A stretch of DNA of 64,000 nucleotides from Streptomyces tropicalis (GTDB taxonomy: Bacteria > Actinomycetota > Actinomycetes > Streptomycetales > Streptomycetaceae): positions 1 to 64,000 of the forward strand of contig NZ_JARJBB010000024.1 of the NCBI RefSeq assembly GCF_029269835.1, read 5' to 3'. A program made the position numbers and the translations under genes. A model generated the notes under the pieces. That model worked only from the letters and a program-made list of their open reading frames with translations, was not told the origin of the DNA and made no database searches. Of the stretch, positions 8,580 through 17,307 are shown piece by piece (position 1 is the first letter of the stretch; the number at the start of each line of letters is the position of its first letter).

Positions 8580-9668
8580 ATGACGACGCCCACGATCGAG
8601 CTCAAGCCCTCGGCCCACCCGCTCTCCGACGCGGAGCGCGAGGCGGTCCTGGTCAACCCCGGTTTCGGCCGCCACTTCACCGACCACATGGTGACGATCA
8701 GGTGGACGGAGGGCCGGGGCTGGCACGACGGCCAGCTCGTGCCGTACGCGCCGATCCCGCTCGACCCGGCCACCCACGTCCTGCACTACGCCCAGGAGAT
8801 CTTCGAGGGCCTGAAGGCCTACCGCCAGCCCGACGGCACGGTCGCCACCTTCCGCCCGGACAAGAACGCCCAGCGCTTCCAGGCGTCCGCCCGCCGCCTG
8901 GCCATGCCCGAACTGCCCGTCGAGACCTTCATCGAGGCCTGTGACGCACTGGCCCAGCAGGACCGGGCGTGGGTCCCGGCGCACGGCGGCGAGGAGTCCC
9001 TGTACCTGCGCCCGTTCATGATCGCCACGGAGGTCGGCCTGGGCGTCAAGCCCGCCAACGAGTACCTCTTCCTGGTGATCGCCTCCCCGGCGGGCGCCTA
9101 CTTCCCGGGCGGCGTGAAGCCGGTCTCCATCTGGGTCTCGGAGGACCACGTCCGCGCCGTCCCCGGCGGCATGGGCGATGCCAAGACCGGCGGCAACTAC
9201 GCGGCCTCCCTGCTCGCCCAGGCCGAGGCCGCCGAGAGGGGCTGCGCCCAGGTCTGCTACCTCGACGCCGTGGAGCACGCGTGGGTCGAGGAACTCGGCG
9301 GCATGAACCTGTACTTCGTGTACGGCAACAGGATCGTCACCCCGTCCCTGACCGGCTCGATCCTGGAGGGCGTCACCCGCGACTCGCTGCTGACCGTCGC
9401 CCGTGACCTCGGCTACGAGGCCGAGGAGGGCCGCGTCTCCATCGACCAGTGGCAGCGCGACGCGGAGAACGGCACCCTCACCGAGGTCTTCGCCTGCGGG
9501 ACCGCCGCCGTCATCACCCCGGTCGGCACCGTCAAGCGGGCGTCGGCCGAGTGGAAGCAGTCGGGCGGTGAGCCGGGCGAGGTCACGATGAGGCTGCGCC
9601 GGGCCCTCCTGGACCTCCAGCGCGGCACCACCGAGGACAAGCACGGCTGGATGCACCGCCTCGGCTGA
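8580..9668 (+). CDS. ilvE: Branched-chain amino acid aminotransferase
   Basis: A 362-residue PLP enzyme that transfers amino groups between glutamate and the 2-oxo acids of Leu, Ile and Val. Fold-type IV features are visible: QEIFEGLKAY, RPDKNAQRF, YLRPFMIATE, the lysine region GDAKTGGNYAASL, ELGGMNLYFVY and the phosphate-binding TGSILEGVTRDSLL. Length is typical for IlvE. The ATG at 8580 follows GAAGGA; an earlier in-frame ATG at 8562 is less well placed. It lies after leuB and before a very strong terminator. No oddities. Confidence 0.96.
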   Translation: MTTPTIELKPSAHPLSDAEREAVLVNPGFGRHFTDHMVTIRWTEGRGWHDGQLVPYAPIPLDPATHVLHYAQEIFEGLKAYRQPDGTVATFRPDKNAQRFQASARRLAMPELPVETFIEACDALAQQDRAWVPAHGGEESLYLRPFMIATEVGLGVKPANEYLFLVIASPAGAYFPGGVKPVSIWVSEDHVRAVPGGMGDAKTGGNYAASLLAQAEAAERGCAQVCYLDAVEHAWVEELGGMNLYFVYGNRIVTPSLTGSILEGVTRDSLLTVARDLGYEAEEGRVSIDQWQRDAENGTLTEVFACGTAAVITPVGTVKRASAEWKQSGGEPGEVTMRLRRALLDLQRGTTEDKHGWMHRLG

Positions 9669-9683
9669 GCCTGCCCTGCCTCC

Positions 9684-9732
9684 GAAGGCCGGTCCGCCGC
9701 CGCTCCCGCCGAGCGGCGGCGGACCGGCCTTC
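9684..9732 (+). terminator. Strong hairpin terminator after ilvE
   Basis: A perfect 22-bp stem, arms 9684-9705 and 9711-9732, with a 5-nt loop CCGCC. It begins GAAGGCC and ends GGCCTTC, only 15 bp after the ilvE stop. Confidence 0.85.
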
Positions 9733-9857
9733 CGCTGTGTCCGCCCGGCCCCCGGCCGGCGTCGTCCCCCGGGCGCACCTTCGAGTGCTGTTCCATGAGC
9801 ACGGCCGCGGCGTCACCCGGAATCAGGATCTCCCCTTCCCTGTGCGCACCTCACCCT

Positions 9858-9874
9858 TTAGAGTGACGTTCTAA
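9858..9874. promoter_or_regulatory. Candidate TetR operator upstream of the urease-like operon
   Basis: TTAGAGTGACGTTCTAA: 5-bp inverted arms TTAGA / TCTAA separated by 7 nt, 28 bp upstream of the ureA GTG and overlapping where a -10 should lie. The TetR gene at 13352 in the same gene group is the natural candidate ligand-responsive repressor. Inferred from symmetry and position. Confidence 0.45.
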
Positions 9875-9901
9875 TGCTGCAAGGCAAGGAGGTGCCGTCG
9901 C

Positions 9902-10582
9902 GTGCGACTGACTCCCACGGAACGCGACCGGCTGCTGCTGTTCTCGGCCGCCGAGCTGGCCCGGTCCCGCCGGGCGCGCGGCCTCAGACTCAACGTGCCG
10001 GAGGCCACCGCCCTGATCGCCGACACGGTCTGCGAGGCGGCGCGCGACGGCGCCCGGCTCGCCGAGGCGATCGAGCGCGCCCGCACGGTGCTCGGCCCGG
10101 ACGACGTGCTGCCCGGCGTCGCCGACGTCGTCACCGAGGTCCACGTCGAGGCCGTCTTCGACGACGGCTCGCGCCTCGCGGTGGTCCCCGACCCGGTCGG
10201 CGGCGGCCTCGGGGAGGAGGCGCCCGGTGCGCTGCTCCCGGGCCCGGAGCACGCCGAGCCGGAGGCGGCGGTGCGCCTGACCGTCGTCAACACCGCGGCC
10301 GTCCCGGTCTCCGTCACCTCGCACTTCCACTTCTTCGAGGCCAACCCGCGGCTCGACTTCGACCGTGCCGCCGCCTACGGGATGCGGCTCGCCGTGCCCG
10401 CGGGCTCCTCGGTCCGCTTCGGCCCCGGGGAGCGGGCCGAGGCCGGGCTCGTGCCGATCGGCGGCGACCGGATCGCGATCGGGTTCGCCGGACTGGTCGA
10501 CGGGCCGCTGGACGCGCCCGGCGCGAGGGAGGAGGCCCTGCGCAGGGCCGCCGCCTGCGGATACCTGGGGGTGCGGCCGTGA
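9902..10582 (+). CDS. ureAB: Urease gamma-beta fusion subunit (divergent urease)
   Basis: A 226-residue fusion. Residues 1-100 are the gamma domain (MRLTPTERDRLLLFSAAELA, VLPGVADVVTEVHVEAVFDDG), and residues 125-226 are the beta domain (VTSHFHFFEANPRLDFDRAA, GYLGVRP). Fused gamma-beta subunits are known in Helicobacter and some actinobacteria. GTG start has AAGGAGG at 9885-9891. The stop overlaps the alpha-subunit start by 4 bp. No ureD, ureE, ureF or ureG is found in the window, so nickel insertion would rely on genes elsewhere. Confidence 0.9.
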   Translation: MRLTPTERDRLLLFSAAELARSRRARGLRLNVPEATALIADTVCEAARDGARLAEAIERARTVLGPDDVLPGVADVVTEVHVEAVFDDGSRLAVVPDPVGGGLGEEAPGALLPGPEHAEPEAAVRLTVVNTAAVPVSVTSHFHFFEANPRLDFDRAAAYGMRLAVPAGSSVRFGPGERAEAGLVPIGGDRIAIGFAGLVDGPLDAPGAREEALRRAAACGYLGVRP

Positions 10583-12261
10583 ACCCGTACGAGTACGCCG
10601 CCGCCCACGGACCCCGCGCCGGGGACCGGGTCCGGCTCGGGGACTCGGGCCTCACCGTCCGGGTCGAGTCCGACGCGCAGCGCCCCGGCGACGAGTTCCT
10701 CGCCGGCTTCGGCAAGACGGCCCGCGACGGGCTGCACCTGAAGGCGGCCGCCGTCCGCGACACCTGCGACGTGGTGGTCAGCAACGTCGTCGTGATCGAC
10801 GCCGTGCAGGGGATCCGCAAGGTCTCCATCGGGATCCGGGACGGCCGGATCTGCGCCGTCGGGCGGGCCGGCAACCCCGACACCCTCGACGGCGTCGACG
10901 TCGTCGTCGGGACCGGTACCTCCATCGTGTCCGGCGAGGGGCTGATCGCCACCGCCGGCGCCGTCGACACCCATGTGCACCTGCTGTCGCCGCGCGTCAT
11001 GGAGGCGTCGCTCGCCTCCGGCGTGACCACGATCATCGGCCAGGAGTTCGGGCCGGTGTGGGGCGTCGGCGTCAACGCGCCCTGGGCGCTGCGGCACGCC
11101 TTCGGCGCCTTCGACGCGTGGCCGGTCAACATCGGCTTCCTGGGCCGGGGTTCCTCCTCGCACCCGGCGCCGCTGGTCGAGGCGCTGGCCGAGGGCGGCG
11201 CGTCCGGCTTCAAGGTGCACGAGGACATGGGCGCCCACACCCGCGCCCTGGACACCGCCCTGCGGGTCGCCGAGGAGCACGATGTCCAGGTCGCCCTGCA
11301 CAGCGACGGCCTGAACGAGTGCCTGTCCGTCGAGGACACCCTGCGGGTCCTGGAGGGGCGCACCATCCACGCCTTCCACATCGAGGGCTGCGGCGGCGGC
11401 CATGTGCCGAACGTGCTGAAGATGGCCGGGGTCCCCCACGTCATCGGCTCCTCCACCAACCCCACCCTGCCCTTCGGCCGGGACGCCGTCGCCGAGCACT
11501 ACGGCATGATCGTCTCCGTCCACGACCTCAAGACCGACCTGCCCGGCGACGCGGCGATGGCCCGCGACCGCATCCGCGCCGGGACCATGGGGGCCGAGGA
11601 CGTGCTGCACGACCTGGGCGCCATCGGCATCACCTCCTCGGACGCGCAGGGCATGGGCCGGGCGGGCGAGACCGTGCGCCGGACCTTCGCCATGGCGGGG
11701 AAGATGAAGGCCGACTTCGGCCCGCTGGAGGGCGACGGCCCCGGCGACGACAACGCCCGCGTCCTGCGCTACATCGCCAAGCTGACGATCAACCCCGCCC
11801 TCGCGCACGGACTCGCCCACGAGGTCGGCTCGATCGAGCCCGGCAAGCTCGCCGACCTCGTGCTGTGGCGCCCGGAGTTCTTCGGCGCCAAGCCGCAGCT
11901 CGTGCTCAAGTCGGGCTTCCCGGCGTACGGCGTGACCGGCGACCCGAACGCGGCCACCGACACCTGCGAACCCCTCGTACTGGGGCCGCAGTTCGGCGCG
12001 CACGGCGCCACGCCCGCCGAGATCTCCGTCGCGTTCGTCGCCCGGGCGGCCCTGGACCAGGGACACGACCGCCTGCCCACCCGGCGGCGCCGCGTCGCCG
12101 TCCGCGGCACCCGCGGCATCGGCCCCGCCGACCTGCGTCTGAACTCCCGTACCGGGTCCGTCGAGGTCGACGACCGCACCGGCCTGGTCACCCTCGACGG
12201 CGAACCCGTCCGCTCCGAGCCCGCCGACTCGGTGTCCCTCAACCGCCTGTACTTCCTCTGA
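10579..12261 (+). CDS. ureC: Urease alpha subunit, divergent paralogue
   Basis: A 560-residue amidohydrolase. All expected nickel ligands are visible: the HxH of DTHVHLLSP, the carbamylated lysine of GFKVHEDMGAH with its following His and Asp, the His of ALHSDGLNE, the His of FHIEGCGGGH and the Asp of SSDAQGMGR. Substrate-pocket and flap regions differ from textbook ureases: GQEFGPVWG replaces the usual Gly-rich GGGTGPAAG loop, HEDM replaces HEDW, and the flap reads SVHDL where CHHL is usual, losing the flap cysteine. GTG overlaps ureAB by 4 bp. It is cotranscribed in all likelihood with agmatine deiminase. It may be an authentic second urease or act on another ureido compound. Confidence 0.88.
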   Translation: MNPYEYAAAHGPRAGDRVRLGDSGLTVRVESDAQRPGDEFLAGFGKTARDGLHLKAAAVRDTCDVVVSNVVVIDAVQGIRKVSIGIRDGRICAVGRAGNPDTLDGVDVVVGTGTSIVSGEGLIATAGAVDTHVHLLSPRVMEASLASGVTTIIGQEFGPVWGVGVNAPWALRHAFGAFDAWPVNIGFLGRGSSSHPAPLVEALAEGGASGFKVHEDMGAHTRALDTALRVAEEHDVQVALHSDGLNECLSVEDTLRVLEGRTIHAFHIEGCGGGHVPNVLKMAGVPHVIGSSTNPTLPFGRDAVAEHYGMIVSVHDLKTDLPGDAAMARDRIRAGTMGAEDVLHDLGAIGITSSDAQGMGRAGETVRRTFAMAGKMKADFGPLEGDGPGDDNARVLRYIAKLTINPALAHGLAHEVGSIEPGKLADLVLWRPEFFGAKPQLVLKSGFPAYGVTGDPNAATDTCEPLVLGPQFGAHGATPAEISVAFVARAALDQGHDRLPTRRRRVAVRGTRGIGPADLRLNSRTGSVEVDDRTGLVTLDGEPVRSEPADSVSLNRLYFL

Positions 12262-12281
12262 GTCCAAGGAGCCACGGACCC

Positions 12282-13355
12282 ATGAGCACCCCCGCAGCCG
12301 ACGGCTTCCGCATGCCACCCGAGTGGGCGCCGCACGAGCGCACCTGGATGGCCTGGCCGGGCCCCAACCCGACCTTCGCCGACCCCGACGACCTCGCCCT
12401 GTCGCGTATCGCCTGGGCCTCGGTGGCCCGTGCCGTCCTCCGCTTCGAGCCGGTCACGGTCGTCTGCGGCCCCGGCCAGGCGGCGCAGGCGGAGGCACTG
12501 CTCGGCCCCGGCGTCGACACCGTCGAGCGCGAGCTGGACGACGCGTGGATGCGCGACACCGGCCCCACCTTCCTCACCCATCCGAGCGGTGAACTGGCCG
12601 CGGTCGACTGGACGTTCAACGGCTGGGGCGCCCAGAGCTGGGCCCGCTGGGAGCACGACGCGAAGATCGCCGGGCATGTCTCGGACCTCGCGGGTGCCCG
12701 GACGTACGCCTCCCGGCTGGTCAACGAGGGCGGTGCGATCCACGTGGACGGCGAGGGCACCGTCCTGCTGACCGAGACCGTGCAGCTCGGCCCCGAGCGC
12801 AACCCGGGCTGGACCCGGGAGCAGGTGGAGGCGGAGATCCACGCCCACCTCGGCACCCGGAAGGCGATCTGGCTGCCGCGCGGCCTCACCGGCGACTACC
12901 CGGCCGCGCCGTCCGGCCGGCCCGGGGGGAGCCCCGGCGGCTTCGGCACCCTCGGGCACGTCGACATCGTCGCCGCGTTCGCCCGCCCCGGCGTCGTCGT
13001 CGCCCACCACCAGCCCGACCCGGCCCACCCCGACCACGAGGTCACCCGCGAGACCGTCGGGATCCTGCGGTCCGCGACGGACGCCCGCGGCCGCCCCCTG
13101 GAGGTGGTGGAGGTGGCCGCCCCCACCGTGCTGGAGGCCGACGGCCACTGGGCCGACTACTCCTACATCAACCACTACCTGTGCAACGGTGGGGTCGTGC
13201 TCTGCGCCTTCGGCGACCCCCGCGACGAGCTCGCGGCCGGCGTCTTCCGCCGCCTGTTCCCCGAGCGGACGGTCGTCCCGGTGGACGCCCGGGCGATCTT
13301 CGCGGGCGGTGGCGGCATCCACTGCATCACCCAGCAGCAGCCGAGGACCCGGTGA
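12282..13355 (+). CDS. aguA: Agmatine deiminase (agmatine iminohydrolase)
   Basis: A 357-residue member of the peptidyl-arginine-deiminase-like family that hydrolyses agmatine to N-carbamoylputrescine and ammonia. Key motifs are ERTWMAWPG, DDAWMRDTGPTF, VNEGGAIHVDGEGT, GTLGHVDIVAAF and the catalytic cysteine in AGGGGIHCITQQQP near the C-terminus. ATG at 12282 has AAGGAG at 12266-12271. It starts 20 bp after ureC and its stop overlaps the next gene by 4 bp. The pairing with a urease-like enzyme suggests a pathway releasing ammonia from agmatine or related guanidines. Confidence 0.92.
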   Translation: MSTPAADGFRMPPEWAPHERTWMAWPGPNPTFADPDDLALSRIAWASVARAVLRFEPVTVVCGPGQAAQAEALLGPGVDTVERELDDAWMRDTGPTFLTHPSGELAAVDWTFNGWGAQSWARWEHDAKIAGHVSDLAGARTYASRLVNEGGAIHVDGEGTVLLTETVQLGPERNPGWTREQVEAEIHAHLGTRKAIWLPRGLTGDYPAAPSGRPGGSPGGFGTLGHVDIVAAFARPGVVVAHHQPDPAHPDHEVTRETVGILRSATDARGRPLEVVEVAAPTVLEADGHWADYSYINHYLCNGGVVLCAFGDPRDELAAGVFRRLFPERTVVPVDARAIFAGGGGIHCITQQQPRTR

Positions 13356-13963
13356 CCCCCGCCCGGACCCCCGCGCCGCCGCGCGAGGAGGTCCTCGCCG
13401 CGGCCATGGAGATGATCGCCGAGCGCGGGCTGGAGAAGCTGACCATGGCCGCGCTCGGGCGCGAGGTCGGCATGAGCAGCGGTCACCTGCTGTACTACTT
13501 CCGCTCCAAGGACGAACTGCTGCTGCAGACCCTGGAGTGGAGCGAGCGCGGCCTGGGCGCCGAGCGCGGCCGCCTGCTCACCCGCACCGCCCCCGCCCGC
13601 GAGCGCCTGGACGCCTACGTCGGGCTGTACGTCCCCGACGGGCACCGCGACCCGCACTGGACGCTCTGGCTGGAGGTCTGGAACCGCTCGAAGAACGCCG
13701 CCGACGACGCCCGCGACCGGCAGGTCGCCATCGAGGGCGCCTGGCACCGCGACCTGGCCGCCCTGGTCGCCGAGGGCGTCTCCCGCGGCGAGTTCCGCGC
13801 CGTGGACGCCGACCGCTTCGCCACCCGGCTGCGGGCGCTCCTGGACGGCTTCTCCATCCACGTGGCGATCGGGCTGCGCGGCACCGGCCGGGCGCAGGTC
13901 CTCGCCCATGTACGGGAGTTCCTCGACGAGTCGCTGGCCGCCGGCGGCGGCCCGCCGGACTGA
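13352..13963 (+). CDS. TetR-family regulator of the urease/agmatine gene group
   Basis: A 203-residue protein with an N-terminal TetR helix-turn-helix (LTMAALGREVGMSSGHLLYY, then FRSKDELLL). The C-terminal domain resembles BetI/TetR_C_6 type regulators. GTG overlaps the agmatine deiminase stop (GTGA), so the two are translationally coupled. As part of the operon it is probably an autoregulator binding the palindrome at 9858-9874; the inducer may be agmatine or a related amine. The last points are inference. Confidence 0.86.
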   Translation: MTPARTPAPPREEVLAAAMEMIAERGLEKLTMAALGREVGMSSGHLLYYFRSKDELLLQTLEWSERGLGAERGRLLTRTAPARERLDAYVGLYVPDGHRDPHWTLWLEVWNRSKNAADDARDRQVAIEGAWHRDLAALVAEGVSRGEFRAVDADRFATRLRALLDGFSIHVAIGLRGTGRAQVLAHVREFLDESLAAGGGPPD

Positions 13964-14037
13964 ATCGGCGCCAAGTACCCGCGGGGCAGGGCCGGTCGGG
14001 GTGCGTCGCGGGCGTCCTCGCGGGGCAGACAGGGCTC

Positions 14038-15339
14038 ATGGGACGACAGCACTGGAAGCGGATCTGGATCGGCTCGGCCGGCAACATGGTGGAGTGGTAC
14101 GACTGGTTCGTCTACGCCAGCTTCGCCACCTACTTCGCCGGGGCCTTCTTCCCGGACGGCAACCCGACCGCCCAACTCATGAACACCGCGGGCATCTTCG
14201 CGGTCGGCTTCTTCATGCGCCCGGTCGGCGGCTGGCTCCTCGGCCGGGTCGGCGACCGCCGGGGACGCAAGGCCGCGCTCACCCTGACGGTCTCGCTGAT
14301 GTCCGCCTCCGCCGTCCTCATCGCCATCGCCCCGACCTACGCCGTCGCCGGATACGGCGGGGCCCTGGTGCTGCTGCTCGCCCGGCTGCTCCAGGGGCTG
14401 TCGGTGGGCGGCGAGTACGCGGCCAGCGCCACCTACCTCACCGAGGCCTCCGACCCGCGCCGCCGCGGCTTCGCCTCCAGCTTCCAGTACGTGTCGATGA
14501 CCGCGGGCCAGATCGTCGGCCTCGGCCTGCAGATCCTGCTCCAGCGCACGCTGTCCGACGCCGCGCTGCACTCCTACGGCTGGCGCATCCCCTTCGTCAT
14601 CGGCGCGCTCGGCGCCGCCGTCGTCTTCTACCTGCGGCGCAGCATGCTGGAGACCGAGGTGTACGAGGCCGACGCCACCGGGGGCGAGGAGCGCGGCACG
14701 CTGCGCGCGCTGTGGCGGCACAAGCGGGAGGCGTTCCTGGTGGTCGCCCTGACCATGGGCGGCACCGTCGCGTACTACACGTACACCACCTACCTGACGA
14801 AGTACCTGTCGAACTCCGCGGGCCTGCCCAAGCAGACCGCGACCCTGGTGTCCTTCACCGCCCTGATCGTCTTCGCCTGCCTCCAGCCCCTCGCGGGCCG
14901 GCTCTCCGACCGGATCGGGCGCCGTCCGCTGCTGATCACCTTCGCCGTCGGCTCGACCCTGCTCACCGTGCCGGTGATGACCCTGCTGGGACGGGCGGAC
15001 GGTTTCTGGCCCGCCCTCGGCCTGTCCCTGCTCGCGCTGGTCGTCGTCACCGGCTACACCTCCATCAACGCCTGCGTGAAGGCGGAGCTGTTCCCCACGG
15101 GCGTGCGCGCCCTCGGCGTGGCCCTGCCCTACGCGCTGGCCAACGCGCTCTTCGGCGGCACCGCCGAGTACGTGGCCCTGTGGTTCAAGAACGCGGGCGC
15201 CGAGTCCGGCTTCTTCTGGTACGTGGCCGCCTGCGCGGCGGTGTCGCTGGTCGTGTACGTCTCCATGCGCGAGACGCGGGACCTGGACCTGACCCGGGTG
15301 GAGGAGGCCGAGTCGTCCAGGCTGACGCCCGCATCCTGA
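14038..15339 (+). CDS. MHS-family MFS permease (proline/oxoglutarate-type)
   Basis: A 433-residue, about 12-helix transporter of the metabolite:H+ symporter family. Visible motifs are GNMVEWYDWFVYA at the N-terminus, the motif A loop GRVGDRRGRKAAL, LQGLSVGGEYAASATYLTE and GRLSDRIGRRPLL after the sixth segment. The family imports organic acids, betaines, proline or shikimate. It follows the TetR gene by 74 bp in the same direction and may import the substrate handled by the urease/agmatine enzymes, though related members more often carry acids. The ATG at 14038 gives the normal N-terminus. Confidence 0.9.
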   Translation: MGRQHWKRIWIGSAGNMVEWYDWFVYASFATYFAGAFFPDGNPTAQLMNTAGIFAVGFFMRPVGGWLLGRVGDRRGRKAALTLTVSLMSASAVLIAIAPTYAVAGYGGALVLLLARLLQGLSVGGEYAASATYLTEASDPRRRGFASSFQYVSMTAGQIVGLGLQILLQRTLSDAALHSYGWRIPFVIGALGAAVVFYLRRSMLETEVYEADATGGEERGTLRALWRHKREAFLVVALTMGGTVAYYTYTTYLTKYLSNSAGLPKQTATLVSFTALIVFACLQPLAGRLSDRIGRRPLLITFAVGSTLLTVPVMTLLGRADGFWPALGLSLLALVVVTGYTSINACVKAELFPTGVRALGVALPYALANALFGGTAEYVALWFKNAGAESGFFWYVAACAAVSLVVYVSMRETRDLDLTRVEEAESSRLTPAS

Positions 15340-15381
15340 GACGGCGGTGAGCGGGGGGCGGGACTGTGCCAAACTGCCCCC

Positions 15382-15432
15382 ATGCTCTCGTTGGCCATGA
15401 TTATGGACAGCAGGCGCGCCGGTCCGCAGTGA
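15382..15432 (+). CDS. Putative 16-residue leader peptide of cimA
   Basis: ATG at 15382 to TGA at 15430-15432 encodes MLSLAMIMDSRRAGPQ, with two Leu and one Ile codon among the first seven. No ribosome site is seen; a CAAACT hexamer at 15370-15375 could be a -10, giving a nearly leaderless start. Its TGA overlaps a GTG at 15429 that opens a second frame containing the codon run Ile-Val-Val-Leu at 15462-15473. Both lie ahead of an intrinsic terminator. This looks like an attenuation leader, but the exact peptide is uncertain. Confidence 0.45.
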   Translation: MLSLAMIMDSRRAGPQ

Positions 15433-15517
15433 CCGCCACGTACGACCCGGTACGGGCGGCCATCGTCGTCCTCGACCCGCGCGCAGACCTCTCGCACCCG
15501 CGAGGGGTCTTTCGTTT
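15433..15517 (+). promoter_or_regulatory. Transcription attenuator upstream of cimA
   Basis: Two structures are visible. A hairpin at 15433-15459 pairs CCGCCACGTAC with GTACGGGCGG. A terminator at 15486-15509 has a 10-bp stem GACCTCTCGC / GCGAGGGGTC with loop ACCC, followed by TTTCGTTTT. It lies about 100 bp upstream of cimA and after short frames rich in branched-chain codons, so read-through would depend on translation. It fits amino-acid attenuation of isoleucine or leucine synthesis; an antiterminator pairing is not obvious by eye. Confidence 0.6.
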
Positions 15518-15620
15518 TCCTGGCCCACCTTCAGCCGGGGGCGCAGCGCGAGGGAGGATGGGGGGACGGTGGAGCCGGTCATTCCGGTAAGACCGAGATC
15601 CACAACAGGAGCCCAGGACC

Positions 15621-17225
15621 ATGACCGCAACCAGTCGTCCGGACGATTCGTTCCACGTCTTCGACACCACTCTGCGCGACGGTGCCCAGCGCGAGGGAAT
15701 CAACCTCACCGTCGCCGACAAGCTGGCCATCGCACGGCACCTGGACGACTTCGGCGTGGGATTCATCGAGGGCGGCTGGCCCGGTGCCAACCCGCGGGAC
15801 ACCGAGTTCTTCGCCCGCGCCCGGGCGGAGATCGAGTTCCGTCACGCGCAGCTCGTCGCCTTCGGCGCCACCCGCCGCCCCGGTGCCAGGGCCGAGGACG
15901 ACCCGCAGGTCAGGGCGCTGCTGGAGTCCGGCGCCCCGGTGATCACCCTGGTGGCGAAGTCCCACGACCGGCATGTGGAGCTCGCGCTGCGCACCACGCT
16001 GGAGGAGAACCTGGAGATGGTCCGCGACACCGTCGCCCACCTCCGCTCCCGGGGCCGCCGGGTCTTCGTCGACTGCGAGCACTTCTTCGACGGCTACCGG
16101 GCCAACCCCGAGTACGCCAAGGCCGTCGTCACGGCGGCCGCGCAGGCCGGCGCCGACGTGGTCGTGCTCTGCGACACCAATGGCGGCATGCTCCCCGCCC
16201 AGATCCAGGCCGTGGTCTCCACCGTCCTCGCGGACACCGGCGCCCGCCTCGGCATCCACGCCCAGGACGACACCGGCTGCGCGGTCGCCAACACCCTCGC
16301 CGCGGTGGACGCCGGCGCCACCCACGTGCAGTGCACCGCCAACGGCTACGGCGAGCGGGTCGGCAACGCCAACCTGTTCCCGGTCGTCGCGGCCCTGGAA
16401 CTGAAGTACGGCCGGCCGGTCCTGCCCGAGGGACGCCTGAGCGAGATGACCCGCATCTCCCACGCCATCGCCGAGGTCGTCAACCTGACGCCCTCCACCC
16501 ACCAGCCCTACGTGGGCGTCTCCGCCTTCGCGCACAAGGCCGGACTGCACGCCTCCGCCATCAAGGTCGACCCGGACCTGTACCAGCACATCGCCCCCGA
16601 GCAGGTCGGCAACACCATGCGCATGCTCGTCTCCGACATGGCGGGCCGCGCGTCGATCGAGTTGAAGGGCAAGGAGCTCGGCATCGACCTCGGCGGCGAC
16701 CGCGCGCTGGTCGGCCGGGTCGTGGAGCGCGTCAAGGAGCGCGAGCTGCAGGGCTACACCTACGAGGCCGCGGACGCCAGCTTCGAGCTGCTGCTGCGCG
16801 CCGAGGCCGAGGGCCGGCCGCTGAAGTACTTCGAGGTGGAGTCCTGGCGGGCGATCGTCGAGGACCGCCCCGACGGCACCCACGCCAACGAGGCGACGGT
16901 CAAGCTGTGGGCCAAGAGCGAGCGCATCGTCGCCACCGCCGAGGGCAACGGACCGGTCAACGCCCTGGACCGGTCCCTGCGGGTGGCCCTGGAGAAGATC
17001 TATCCGCAGCTCGCCGCCCTCGAACTGGTCGACTACAAGGTCCGCATCCTGGAGGGCAAGCACGGCACCCAGTCCACGACCCGGGTCCTCATCTCCACCT
17101 CGGACGGCAAGGGCGAGTGGTCCACCGTGGGCGTGGCCGAGAACGTCATCGCCGCCTCCTGGCAGGCACTGGAGGACGCCTACACCTACGGCCTGCTGCG
17201 GGCGGGCGTCCAGCCGGCGGAGTGA
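15621..17225 (+). CDS. cimA: (R)-citramalate synthase, CimA type
   Basis: A 534-residue enzyme of the LeuA/CimA/HOA-synthase family, condensing pyruvate and acetyl-CoA to citramalate for the pyruvate route to isoleucine. The barrel domain shows FDTTLRDGAQREGINLT, EGGWPGANPRD, LCDTNGGMLP and the metal-binding HAQDDTGCAVANTLAAVDAG. The C-terminal half holds the LeuA dimer/regulatory domain (ELVDYKVRILEGKHGTQSTT), where isoleucine or leucine feedback occurs. The opening FHVFDTTLRDG and overall length match the long CimA subgroup rather than LeuA. AGGAG precedes the ATG. It is probably controlled by the attenuator just upstream. Confidence 0.92.
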   Translation: MTATSRPDDSFHVFDTTLRDGAQREGINLTVADKLAIARHLDDFGVGFIEGGWPGANPRDTEFFARARAEIEFRHAQLVAFGATRRPGARAEDDPQVRALLESGAPVITLVAKSHDRHVELALRTTLEENLEMVRDTVAHLRSRGRRVFVDCEHFFDGYRANPEYAKAVVTAAAQAGADVVVLCDTNGGMLPAQIQAVVSTVLADTGARLGIHAQDDTGCAVANTLAAVDAGATHVQCTANGYGERVGNANLFPVVAALELKYGRPVLPEGRLSEMTRISHAIAEVVNLTPSTHQPYVGVSAFAHKAGLHASAIKVDPDLYQHIAPEQVGNTMRMLVSDMAGRASIELKGKELGIDLGGDRALVGRVVERVKERELQGYTYEAADASFELLLRAEAEGRPLKYFEVESWRAIVEDRPDGTHANEATVKLWAKSERIVATAEGNGPVNALDRSLRVALEKIYPQLAALELVDYKVRILEGKHGTQSTTRVLISTSDGKGEWSTVGVAENVIAASWQALEDAYTYGLLRAGVQPAE

Positions 17226-17307
17226 CGCGGGCGAGCCGCGCGGGCGGTCCCCGGGGCACAGCGGGCCCACGGACACACGGCACGGTACCGGCCCCGCGCC
17301 CGCCCGC

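Noticed and set aside
13615..15630. Long minus-strand open frame opposite the MHS permease
   Set aside because: Antisense shadow without motifs; the plus strand gives a clear transporter.
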